Assembly (NCBI GenBank): GCA_964398955.1
Contig: CAYNOZ010000017.1
Location: 1-24,399 of the forward strand
DNA length: 24,399 nt
Reading direction: 5' to 3'
Origin: CAYNOZ01 sp964398955
GTDB lineage: Archaea; Methanobacteriota_B; Thermococci; Thermococcales; CAYNOZ01
The notes beneath the pieces were generated by a model. The model did not search any database, was not told the DNA's origin, and was given only the letters and a program-made list of their open reading frames with translations. Position 1 is the stretch's first letter; every line of letters starts with the position of its first letter. The position numbers and the translations under genes are program-made. Shown piece by piece: positions 1 through 7,350 of the stretch.

Positions 1-50
1 TCGGCTTTCCTCCCCAACCTGAAGGACGGGATCTCCAACCGACTGATAAG
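1..50 (-). repeat. Solo IS200/IS605-type right end at the window edge
   Basis: Read on the minus strand, this stretch has a CCCGTCC-TTCA-GGTTGGGG imperfect hairpin followed by GAGGA. That arrangement is typical of the right end of IS200/IS605 elements, where the tnpB 3' end and its omega RNA lie. The same layout (GTTGG, then a hairpin with TTTAGG or TTCAGG, then GAGG) recurs at 821-870 and 4930-4980. A complete element would have tnpB at higher coordinates on the minus strand, but that space holds the LUD gene, so this is a solo end or relic. The plus-strand frame through it is open into the LUD gene. Assignment is from motif memory, not a search. Confidence 0.5.
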
Positions 51-716
51 ATGAATGATTATTATACAAAAGAAGATTTTATAAATGAACTTGATTTGGA
101 TCAGGAACGATATGATAAGATCCCTAGTAATGAAAACATTCAGAAAACAGTCAAAAATATTGAAGATCAAAATATAGAGGTTAAATTAGTTAAAAATAGA
201 GAAAAAGCTTTAAATTATTTGAAAAAAATCATAGATGAGGGTATTACTATTAATATGGGACATTCAACTACACTAGAGGAAATCGGTTTTATAGATTACC
301 TTAAGAACCAGGAACATCCTTGGAAGAACTGGACTAATAAAGTTAGAAGTATAGATAATAAAGAAAAACGTATGAAAGCTAGAAGAGAAGGAATGGTAGT
401 GAATACCTTTCTTGACAGTCCCAATGCAATTTCAAAAACCGGCGAATTAATAGGAGTTAATGCAGGTGGAAGCGGAATCGGAGCTTGGCCATACTCGGCT
501 AAAAACTTGATATTAGTAAGCGGAGTTAATAAGATAGTTGAATCTTGGCAAGAAGCTATTAATCGTGTTAAAAAATTTGTATTACCTTTAGAAAATCAGA
601 GAGCTCTTAAAACTTACGGTTCTAAGAGTAAAATAGGTAAAATGATCTCATATGAATTTGAAACAACAAAAAACCGAACCAAACTATTACTTATCAAAAA
701 AAGACTAGGATTTTAA
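51..716 (+). CDS. LUD-domain (DUF162) lactate-utilization-type protein
   Basis: A 221-residue cytoplasmic protein of the LUD family (LutC/YkgG-like), whose better-known members take part in lactate oxidation complexes. Visible family marks are the GHSTTLEEIGF loop at residues 70-80, the glycine-rich NAGGSGIGAW segment near 136-146, a following hydrophobic strand leading to GVNKIV, and a C-terminal LLLIKKRLGF strand. The whole domain is present; no LutA/LutB partner or iron-sulfur motif is seen nearby, so the substrate is unknown. No ribosome binding site precedes the ATG, and the frame stays open to the window edge through the IS-like sequence at 1-50, so the true start could lie further left. 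Stand-alone LUD genes are common in archaea. Confidence 0.75.
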   Translation: MNDYYTKEDFINELDLDQERYDKIPSNENIQKTVKNIEDQNIEVKLVKNREKALNYLKKIIDEGITINMGHSTTLEEIGFIDYLKNQEHPWKNWTNKVRSIDNKEKRMKARREGMVVNTFLDSPNAISKTGELIGVNAGGSGIGAWPYSAKNLILVSGVNKIVESWQEAINRVKKFVLPLENQRALKTYGSKSKIGKMISYEFETTKNRTKLLLIKKRLGF

Positions 717-820
717 CTTATATCCAAAAAAATTTTACCAAACCAAACCTAATAAAAAATAAGAACTGAATTCACTTCCCCTTCTTACTCATATTCGTTC
801 TTTTTGAACCTCCCAGCATT

Positions 821-870
821 ATCTTTTCGTGTTGGGTAAGATCTCGTCCTTTAGGGGGGAGGATACATCC
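821..870 (+). repeat. IS200/IS605-type right-end/omega-RNA-like remnant
   Basis: GTGTTGGGTAAG is followed by a CTCGTCC-TTTA-GGGGGGAG hairpin and GGATACATCC. This matches the layout of the element at 4930-4980 (minus strand), which shares GTTGGGTAAGA and CCTTTAGG. Just upstream, CCCAGCA at 812-818 can pair with TGTTGGG at 830-836, giving a second stem. No tnpB frame lies directly before it. It follows the LUD gene by about 100 bases and could also act in 3' end formation. Confidence 0.45.
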
Positions 871-889
871 AAACTTAACATTTAAAGAG

Positions 890-1256
890 TTCTAATACTA
901 CTCATAGGCAATTAGCAGTTGGTTGGGGGTCTGACGTTGATCAAAAAGCGATCCCATGCCTTTTGAGGCAATGGCTAAAGCCTCAGACTCGACATCCAAG
1001 GTTAGGTAAACTTGATTGCAGTAGGTAAGTTCGAAACCGTTTTCGGTGTAGAGTATAGTGGGGATGTGGAGCTGCCAGGGAGAATAAGGGAACCAATTGG
1101 TTAGTATACGACACTATTTGTGTTTAATTCAGTCTTCTCCCAGAGCATAGTTCCATGATGATTAGGTGTATGAGAAAGGCCCGATGCTTGGCAAACTCCA
1201 TTTGGATAAGGCCCGCACAGAAGCTTCTACCTTTAAGGAGAGGTCACTTCACTACT
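890..1256 (+). pseudogene. Decayed tnpB 3' region with structured right end (possible ncRNA)
   Basis: This stretch is richer in G and C than the flanking intergenic DNA and has no open frame. Its end (about 1215-1256) contains AGAAGCTTCT, CTTTAAGGAG and GAGGTCACTTCACT. The last of these matches the minus-strand copy at 4930-4943 base for base, and the layout (a GAAGC tail, stop codon TAA at 1234, then a hairpin and GTCAC) fits the 3' end of an IS605-type tnpB. Upstream are several possible stems: TGAGGC/GCCTCA around 965-985, ACATCC/GGATGT enclosing an ACCG-TTTT-CGGT hairpin (about 1034-1045), and GGGAGA/TCTCCC around 1078-1141. Either a tnpB tail has decayed here or a structured RNA remains; the sequence does not separate the two. 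Confidence 0.35.
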
Positions 1257-1448
1257 ATATCTATCTGAATAGTGTTCACAATCGAAAATTCAGACTTAAC
1301 AGCTTGTAAGCTAAAAATATTTCTAAAATTATAATCAATATGTTTCCTCTCAATACTAAATTCGAATATTTGAGGATGGAAGTGTCTCAAAAAATAAGTT
1401 AAAATTTATCAGTTTCATTTTCTTGAATTCGAATTTTTGGTTGATCAA
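1257..1448. other. AT-rich spacer without a recognisable gene
   Basis: Together with 717-1256 this makes a gap of almost 1 kb between the LUD gene and pheS. This part is AT-rich and stop-rich in all frames. It includes two TTCGAAT-type words near 1363 and 1428, but I see no RNA gene, repeat or coding frame in it. Confidence 0.4.
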
Positions 1449-1680
1449 AATATTTATAAGAGAAAATTTATTATGAGGATTGGTGATTTTTTTGGGTTGT
1501 GGTAAACACCAATTTACGTTGCTTCATGGGGAAGAAAGCTGAATTCATTTTTGGGATTTGTTGAAAATAAGTTTTTATTCTATAACCTAGAGAGTATGCT
1601 ATTATTTTATAAGGAACATTTTCTAAAGTATTTTGGATACCCCTCTTTAGGTTCATTTATATTCAGATGGAGGTTAAATA
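1449..1680 (+). promoter_or_regulatory. pheST promoter and about 200-base leader
   Basis: A TATA-like AATATTTATAAG at about 1449-1460 puts the transcript start near 1480, leaving a leader of about 200 bases before the pheS GTG. ATTGGTG at 1479-1485 pairs perfectly with CACCAAT at 1506-1512, so a hairpin can form at the 5' end. An ATG at 1473 would read a 10-residue peptide with two Phe and one Trp (ending TAA 1503-1505), but it lies at or before the predicted start. GGAGG at 1670-1674 is the pheS ribosome binding site. A 61-codon frame on the other strand has no family resemblance and was left out. Confidence 0.4.
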
Positions 1681-3195
1681 GTGGTAGAAGATAAATTGAC
1701 TCTTAAAATGAAAGAAAAGAAGATTATGGATGTTTTAAAGGATTATAGGAATATTTCTAAAGGTGAATTATCTACAGAAACTGGAATGGAAGAAGTTGCT
1801 GTTATGAGAACATCACTATGGCTTGAGGATAAAGGCCTAGTTGAGATAAATGAAGAACCCGTTCTTGAGATTGAGTTGACTGATAGTGGTAAAGAAATAT
1901 TGGAGAATGGATTACCTGAAAGAAGAGTTTTAGAATATAATGGTTATTTGGATGACATTCCAGTTGATGATGAATTAAAGAATATGGCTTTGGGTTGGAT
2001 TAGAAGAAAGGATTTAGGCGAGATAATTAGCAAAGAAGGTAAACCTTATTTAAAAATTACTGAAAAAGGTGAAAAATTTTTAAAGGAAGTACCTGAAGAA
2101 ATCAGAATACTGAAAAAATTAAATAATGAGGATAGTAAGGTAAAAGAAGATTTAGATGAGGAAATGAAAAATAATCTTAAATCTAGAGGAGCTATTGATG
2201 TTGAGAAGCGTTCAATTAAATTTATTAAATTAACAGAAAAGGGAGAGAAGCATCTTGAAAAAGGGTTTGAGGTGAAGAAGGAGGTTTCTCAACTTAGTTC
2301 TGATATGATTAAGACCGGTGAATATGAAAAGATTAAATTAAAGCCATTTAACGTTTCAGCAGATGTCGATGAAAGTTATCCAGGGAAAAAACATTTTGTT
2401 AATCAAGCAATTGAGTACGTAAGACAAATATGGCTTGAAATGGGATTCCAAGAAATGGATGGTCCTATGGTTGATACTTCTTTTTGGGTCTTTGATGCCT
2501 TGTTCCAACCTCAAGATCATCCAGCAAGAGATTTACAGGACACTTTTTATATGGAAAAACCGAAGAAAGGTAGAATTCCTGATAAAGAAGTTCTAAAAAG
2601 AGTTAAAGAAGCGCATGAAAACGGAGGAAACACTAAATCTACTGGATGGGGATATAATTGGAACGAAGAAACAGCTGAAGAACTTATTTTAAGAACTCAT
2701 ACAACCAGTCTATCAGCTAGAACATTAGCTTCCTTAAGTAAGGATGATTTACCTGCCAAATTTTTCTCAGTAGGAAAGTGCTTTAGAAATGAAAAATTTG
2801 ATTGGACTCATTTGGCAGAGTTCTATCAAGTAGATGGTATAGTGGTCTCAGAGACGGTTAATTTCGAAAATCTACTAGGTTATCTTGAAAGATTTCTCAA
2901 TAAGATGGGTTATGATAAAATCAGATTTAGACCTGGTTACTTCCCTTATACAGAGCCCTCAGTCGAAGCAGAAGTTTATCATCCCAGGAAAAAAGAATGG
3001 GTAGAATTATTAGGAGCTGGCATGTTTAGACCAGAAGTGACCGCACCCCTCTTCGGGGAAGAAATTAATGTGTTAGCTTGGGGACCAGGCTTTGGACGAA
3101 TTATGATGGATTATTATAATATAGATGATATTAGAGAGCTTTATGGTAATGATTTAAAGCAACTAAGAGATTCTAAGCTTTGGATGAGGTATTAA
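1681..3195 (+). CDS. pheS: Phenylalanyl-tRNA synthetase alpha subunit
   Basis: Catalytic alpha subunit of the alpha2-beta2 enzyme that charges tRNA-Phe. The 504 residues fit the archaeal/eukaryotic cytosolic type: an N-terminal part of about 210 residues with repeated winged-helix-like segments for tRNA contact, then the class II catalytic core from about residue 220. Motif 2 is seen at about 361-385 (FSVGKCFRNE through WTHLAEFYQ), and motif 3 runs from ELLGAGMFRPEV (about 443-454) to GFGRIMMDYYN (about 468-478). The GTG start is supported by GGAGG six bases upstream. The gene is separated from pheT by a single base, so the two are translated as a pair. Confidence 0.97.
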   Translation: MVEDKLTLKMKEKKIMDVLKDYRNISKGELSTETGMEEVAVMRTSLWLEDKGLVEINEEPVLEIELTDSGKEILENGLPERRVLEYNGYLDDIPVDDELKNMALGWIRRKDLGEIISKEGKPYLKITEKGEKFLKEVPEEIRILKKLNNEDSKVKEDLDEEMKNNLKSRGAIDVEKRSIKFIKLTEKGEKHLEKGFEVKKEVSQLSSDMIKTGEYEKIKLKPFNVSADVDESYPGKKHFVNQAIEYVRQIWLEMGFQEMDGPMVDTSFWVFDALFQPQDHPARDLQDTFYMEKPKKGRIPDKEVLKRVKEAHENGGNTKSTGWGYNWNEETAEELILRTHTTSLSARTLASLSKDDLPAKFFSVGKCFRNEKFDWTHLAEFYQVDGIVVSETVNFENLLGYLERFLNKMGYDKIRFRPGYFPYTEPSVEAEVYHPRKKEWVELLGAGMFRPEVTAPLFGEEINVLAWGPGFGRIMMDYYNIDDIRELYGNDLKQLRDSKLWMRY

Positions 3196-3196
3196 T

Positions 3197-4837
3197 ATGC
3201 CTACTATAAATTTAGCTAAGGATAAATTAAAAGAATTAACTGGAATAATGGATGATGAAAAACTAAAAGATGAAATGGCAATGTTTGGAACTGATTTAGA
3301 AAAAATGACAGAAGATGAAGTGGAGGTAGAGATTTTCCCAAATCGACCTGATATGCTATCATTAGAAGGATTTGCTAAAAGTCTCAGAGGATATCTAGGG
3401 AGAGAAAAAGGATTATACAGTTTCAATATCAAAAATGACGTTAAATACAAAGCTAAAAAAGATCAAAAAGTAGAGGAGGTAAGGCCAGAACTTGCTTGTG
3501 CTGTTGTAAAAGACTTAGATCTTAGAGGAAAAATTGACTCCCTTATGCAGCTTCAAGAAAAATTACATGTCACTCATGGAAGAAATAGAAAAAAAGTTGC
3601 GATAGGAATTCATGATCTTGAATCCATAACAGGTCCTTTCACTTACACCACTAAATCACCGGATACAGAATTCATCCCCCTACAAACTTCTAAGAAGATG
3701 AGCATGGAGGAAATCCTCAAAGAACATGAAAAGGGAGTTGAATTCAGATCATTAGTAGAAAATTTCGATGAATACCCAGTTTGGATCGATGGAAATGGCG
3801 ATATATTCTCAATGCCTCCAGTTATAAACTCAAAAAAGACAGTAGTCACCGATAAGACTCAAGATATTTTTATTGATGTTACTGGAACAGACAAAGAAGC
3901 AGTAGAAAAAGCATTAAACATTATATTATTAATTTTGAACGAAATGGATGGAAAAATATATCCTGTTGATTTAAATGGGAAAATATATCCTGATTTAGAA
4001 CCCAAAAAAATGAAATTTAATCCTGATCATGTGAAAAGAACTCTGGGTATAAACTTGGAGAAAGAACAGGTCGTAGATTACTTAGAGAGAATGGGTTATG
4101 GAGCAAAAATAAAAGAAAATTACATAAATGTAGAAATACCGAGTTACAGAACAGATATTCTTCATGAAGTCGATTTAGTCGAAGATATAGCTATCGCACA
4201 TGGTTACAACAATTTTAACAGAAAAATTCCTGACATATCTACCGTAGGAGGGGAAAACTCCTTAATAAAATTCAAAAGAAAATTAAGAGAACTAATGATA
4301 GGAATGGAATTCTTAGAAATAAAAAACTATTACCTCAGTAACAAAGACAAATTATTTAGAAAAATGAACCTAGAAGAACAAGAAGTAGCAGAAGCAGAAA
4401 ATGCCCTAAGCGAAGAACATTCCTGTCTCAGAAATTGGTTAATGCCATCAATCATGGAAACCTTTGGAAAAAACCAGCACAGAAAATACCCTCAAAAGAT
4501 ATTTGAAATAGGTAAAACAATAAATATAAACCATAATAAACCCACAGGAACAGACGAAATCAATAAACTAGCTGGAGCGATAAGTGAAGACAAAACAGGA
4601 TTTACAGAAATAAAGAAAGTATTAAAATCTATATTCAAAAACATAGACTTAGACTTCAAAGTAAAGGAAGAAGACCACGCTAGCTTCATAAACGGAAGAT
4701 GTGGATCAATAATCGTAAATAATGAAAAAATAGGACTAATCGGAGAAATTAAACCAGAAGTTCTAATTGAATGGGGGATCCAAGTACCAGTAGCAGCTTT
4801 CGAATTAAATGTTGAAAAATTATTCGAAGCAGAATAA
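3197..4837 (+). CDS. pheT: Phenylalanyl-tRNA synthetase beta subunit
   Basis: Beta subunit of PheRS, 546 residues, the compact archaeal length without the bacterial N-terminal EMAP-like domain and C-terminal anticodon-binding fold. An N-terminal segment with FPNRPDMLSLEG (about residues 47-58) leads into the B3/B4 editing region (about 90-250, with HVTHGRNRKKVAIGIHD). A B5 helix-turn-helix-like domain follows at about 270-345, ending in PSYRTDILHEVDLVEDIAIA, and then the catalytic-like core to the C-terminus. The editing region hydrolyses mischarged Tyr-tRNA-Phe in the family. It starts one base after the pheS stop. An IS-like hairpin lies about 90 bases past its stop. Confidence 0.96.
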   Translation: MPTINLAKDKLKELTGIMDDEKLKDEMAMFGTDLEKMTEDEVEVEIFPNRPDMLSLEGFAKSLRGYLGREKGLYSFNIKNDVKYKAKKDQKVEEVRPELACAVVKDLDLRGKIDSLMQLQEKLHVTHGRNRKKVAIGIHDLESITGPFTYTTKSPDTEFIPLQTSKKMSMEEILKEHEKGVEFRSLVENFDEYPVWIDGNGDIFSMPPVINSKKTVVTDKTQDIFIDVTGTDKEAVEKALNIILLILNEMDGKIYPVDLNGKIYPDLEPKKMKFNPDHVKRTLGINLEKEQVVDYLERMGYGAKIKENYINVEIPSYRTDILHEVDLVEDIAIAHGYNNFNRKIPDISTVGGENSLIKFKRKLRELMIGMEFLEIKNYYLSNKDKLFRKMNLEEQEVAEAENALSEEHSCLRNWLMPSIMETFGKNQHRKYPQKIFEIGKTININHNKPTGTDEINKLAGAISEDKTGFTEIKKVLKSIFKNIDLDFKVKEEDHASFINGRCGSIIVNNEKIGLIGEIKPEVLIEWGIQVPVAAFELNVEKLFEAE

Positions 4838-4929
4838 GCAATATCCCTCATCTTAACACTCTAATTACAGATGGAAGGGGAAAGGGGGGACCTCATATCC
4901 CCATTATATTTTATCGGCAAAAAACAAAC

Positions 4930-4980
4930 AGTGAAGTGACCTCTCCCTAAAGGTCGAGGTCTTACCCAACCACGAAAGAT
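4930..4980 (-). repeat. IS200/IS605-type right-end remnant behind pheT
   Basis: On the minus strand this reads CGTGGTTGGGTAAGACCTCG, then CCTTTAGG, then GAGAGGTCACTTCACT. The first half matches 829-850 and the second half matches 1231-1254, which ties three places to one repeat family. GACCTC at 4938-4943 and GAGGTC at 4956-4961 form a perfect 6-bp stem, so the unit may also serve as the pheST transcript terminator. No transposase frame is attached. Confidence 0.5.
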
Positions 4981-5185
4981 AAAAAACATCACAAAAAACT
5001 TCAAAAGATCGATGATTACATTTGTTTTCAACTGATCTTGGATTAATCTGGATTATATCGCTGATTCAAATCTTCATATAACCTACATTTTTTAGTGTTG
5101 AGGGGCCCTCAAAACCACCAAGGTAATAAGGCTAAAATAAGAAAACTATTATTAATCGATGAGATTAAAAGAATATTATGAATAT
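4981..5185. other. Spacer between pheT remnant and prenyl synthase promoter
   Basis: The DNA is AT-rich and stop-rich. It contains a GAGGGGCCCTC palindrome at 5100-5110, which could be a small hairpin. GATGATT at 5011-5017 with CTGA at 5030 and 5061 loosely recalls C/D-box spacing, but no convincing C' box is seen. No coding frame is supported. Confidence 0.35.
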
Positions 5186-5230
5186 GATTTATGGTATATT
5201 CTGAATTGAAGTTCAATAGAGAGGTGCCAT
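5186..5230 (+). promoter_or_regulatory. Promoter and ribosome binding site of the prenyl synthase gene
   Basis: TTTATGGTATAT at about 5188-5199 is a TATA-like box that would start transcription near 5215. AGAGGTG at 5220-5226 is the same type of ribosome binding site used before TTG starts at 10493 and 13536. It sits 7 bases before an ATT codon at 5234 and about 100 bases before the first ATG (5324), so it decides the start. Confidence 0.5.
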
Positions 5231-5233
5231 AAA

Positions 5234-6133
5234 ATTCCAGATTTCGAAGAATACTACGAAAAAAGTCAGAAAAAAATAAACGAAAGGCTAACTAAAATTC
5301 TAGAAGAAAGTAAATATGAAGAAATGGAAGAGTTATTAAATTACTCTATCAAAGGTGGAAAAAGATTCAGGCCAACCTTATGTCTTTTAGTTTCAGACAT
5401 ATTCGGCGGAAATAAAGATGATGCCTTAACAAAAGCGGCCATAGTGGAATTTATTCACAGTTCAACCTTAGTACATGATGATGTGGTTGACAATGATAAA
5501 GTAAGAAGAGAAATGCCCAGCCTCTGGAATGCTTTGGATAAGATTCCCTACAAAGGACCTGAAGAATTTAATCCGAAAAATCTTGCTATGTTACTAGGGG
5601 ATGGAATGCTATCTAAGGCTCTTATTTTAATAAAAAAACCTGAAGTATTAAGAGCTGTAGCAGATTCTATTTATTCCGTCGCAAATGGAGCTATTAAAGA
5701 AAGCAAAGATAGAATAGCTAATATTATCGGTTCCGATTCTGACATGGAAGAATACTTAAAAACTATCAGATTGAAAACAGGATCACTTTTTGCACTTTCA
5801 ACCCATCTAGGAGCAATGACAGGAAACGCATCTAAAAGGCAAAAGGAGTTAGCTCGATCAGCTGGTTTAAAGCTTGGAATAATATATCAAATGGCAGACG
5901 ATTTAGCAGATCAAGATTTAATTCTCAGTGAAGAAGAAACGAAGGAACTTTTAGTTCAATATGTCGACAAATTCATGAAAAACATCTCAAAATTCCCAGA
6001 GAACAAATATAGAAAACTGTTTGAAGAAGTTCCATTATACATAGTTAATAAAATGATGATTCAAGACCAAAGACCTCTTAGACTGGAAAAAAATAGTGGA
6101 AACATACAGTGGACAAAAAGTACTGTCAAGTAA
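5234..6133 (+). CDS. idsA: Geranylgeranyl-type polyprenyl diphosphate synthase, ATT start
   Basis: Trans-isoprenyl diphosphate synthase that condenses isopentenyl diphosphate onto allylic diphosphates to make the C20 (or C25) chains of archaeal membrane lipids. From ATT at 5234 the protein has 299 residues. It has GGKRFRP at about 41-47, the first aspartate motif DDVVD at 82-86 and the second, DDLAD, at 222-226. The residue five before the first motif is Ser, so chain length cannot be read from the usual bulky-residue rule. The first ATG (5324) would remove about 30 residues of a helical N-terminus starting IPDFEEYYEKSQKKINERL, a normal N-terminal helix for the family. The frame is open from 5210 with no ATG, GTG or TTG before 5324, and the ribosome binding site is right for ATT. 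Confidence 0.88.
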   Translation: MPDFEEYYEKSQKKINERLTKILEESKYEEMEELLNYSIKGGKRFRPTLCLLVSDIFGGNKDDALTKAAIVEFIHSSTLVHDDVVDNDKVRREMPSLWNALDKIPYKGPEEFNPKNLAMLLGDGMLSKALILIKKPEVLRAVADSIYSVANGAIKESKDRIANIIGSDSDMEEYLKTIRLKTGSLFALSTHLGAMTGNASKRQKELARSAGLKLGIIYQMADDLADQDLILSEEETKELLVQYVDKFMKNISKFPENKYRKLFEEVPLYIVNKMMIQDQRPLRLEKNSGNIQWTKSTVK

Positions 6134-6627
6134 TCATTTTTCAATTTATTGACATATTTTTTTGATTGATTAAAATCATCCTATAGGATGAGAATACAGA
6201 AAAGTAACGAAAAGGCTAACGATTAGGAGAAAAATTTCATGGCAAGTCTGTAATAAGACCTCTTTAAGTCTTAATAGCATTTGTACAGGATTTAAAAATA
6301 TTATGGATCGAATCTCTCGTTAGATATGAAAATTTATAGTTGCAGTGCCTTCGAACTCTCTAGATACGACTCAAACCTCTCATTTTGATGTAATTTGTGA
6401 GTGGAGTAAAATCCACGAAATTAACTAAGAAATGTCGGTGGATCTTCACTATACGTCAATTCCACATTAAACCTCAAAGAATCTTATTACTTAATGTATC
6501 TCTTTTTGATTCAATCAAAATTTTTTTAGATACCGGCCCCCAATTGATCTTGATTTTTTCAAATATTTTTCGAAAAAAAGTTTTATGTGATTACTTTGAT
6601 TTTTAGGACAGAAATGAGTCGATTTTT
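6134..6627. other. Gene-poor spacer with a TAAGAC hairpin
   Basis: About 490 bases without a credible gene. TAAGAC at 6254-6259 pairs with GTCTTA at 6268-6273, and the local order TAAGACCTC then TTTA recalls the IS-type remnant at 4930-4980, so this may be another decayed copy. GTGGA and TCCAC around 6401-6417 give a second short stem. A 69-codon frame at 6397 has a TTCAAATATTTTTCG-like low-complexity end and no family look; I do not call it a gene. Confidence 0.35.
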
Positions 6628-7251
6628 ATGAAAGTATTATTTGATCTGGATGGTGTACTGCTGGACTCCGAGAGTGATCTTTCCTGGCTTAAGAGAGCTC
6701 TATCTAAGACTCTAAAAGAATTTGATATTAAGGATACAGAGGAAAATCGGTGCAAATTATATCCTAAAAAAGTTAAAAATTTTAAAGAGACATGTAAAGA
6801 TTTTAATGTTAATCCAGAGAATCTATGGAGAGCTCGAAATGAAAACTACATTAAGGAAAAGATAAACGCTATGGAAGATGGAGTTATAAAACCATTCCCT
6901 GAAGTTAAGAGTCTTTATAATCTTAATAAGCATGAATTAGGTATCATTAGTAATTCTCCTCAAAGAGTTTTGGATAAATTTATTGAACAATTTGATTATA
7001 ATGACTTATTCAAAGCATGGGTTGGTAGAGGATCAAATCTCGAAGATCTAAAATATATTAAACCTAATACCTACCTATTTGAAATGATAAAACAGGAAAT
7101 TGGGAAAGGAGAATTTATATATATAGGGGATACAGAGAATGATAGAAGGTTTGCAAAAAATATTGGAATAGAATTTCTACATTTAACAAGAAGCAATTCA
7201 GGTTATAAAAGTTTAAATGAAATCATAGACTACCTAGAAGAGAATAAATGA
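6628..7251 (+). CDS. HAD-superfamily hydrolase, phosphoglycolate phosphatase-like
   Basis: A 207-residue haloacid dehalogenase-type phosphatase. All four HAD motifs are present: FDLDGV with the nucleophile Asp6 and the acid/base Asp8, Ser108 in IISNSPQ, Lys145 in KPNTYLF, and the acidic motif GDTENDRRFA with Asp168 and Asp172. The segment between motifs 1 and 2 is a helical cap of about 75 residues (C1 type), as in phosphoglycolate phosphatase and beta-phosphoglucomutase relatives. The substrate is not evident. The ATG is the first in frame. No clear ribosome binding site precedes it, so translation may be leaderless. It stands alone, about 100 bases before the radical SAM gene. Confidence 0.85.
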   Translation: MKVLFDLDGVLLDSESDLSWLKRALSKTLKEFDIKDTEENRCKLYPKKVKNFKETCKDFNVNPENLWRARNENYIKEKINAMEDGVIKPFPEVKSLYNLNKHELGIISNSPQRVLDKFIEQFDYNDLFKAWVGRGSNLEDLKYIKPNTYLFEMIKQEIGKGEFIYIGDTENDRRFAKNIGIEFLHLTRSNSGYKSLNEIIDYLEENK

Positions 7252-7350
7252 ATTCTTTCAATATCTTTCATACCAAATTCTTAATATTAGATCTTCTTAA
7301 CAACTTTAAATGCAAATTAGAATTATTTATTACCATGAGGATATGCTAAT

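Noticed and set aside
1..40. GAGGAAAG on the minus strand as the start of an RNase P RNA
   Set aside because: The conserved GAGGAAAGUCC continues as GAGGAAAGCCGA here, the preceding hairpin fits an IS605 end better, and the rest would lie outside the window.
1000..1130. tRNA-like words (GTTCGAAAC near 1029 and GGTTAGTATAC near 1100)
   Set aside because: The T-loop-like word has no flanking 5-bp stem, the D-loop-like word comes after it in the wrong order, and no acceptor stem can be formed.
1471..1656. 61-codon minus-strand frame before pheS
   Set aside because: It overlaps the likely pheST promoter and leader, has no recognisable family, and there is no ribosome binding site for it.
5008..5066. 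Possible C/D-box small RNA (GATGATT, CTGA at 5030 and 5061)
   Set aside because: The C box is imperfect, no good C' box exists between the two CTGA words, and such words are common in AT-rich DNA.
6397..6606. 69-codon frame between the prenyl synthase and HAD genes
   Set aside because: No ribosome binding site, no family resemblance, composition like non-coding DNA, and it ends in low-complexity sequence.
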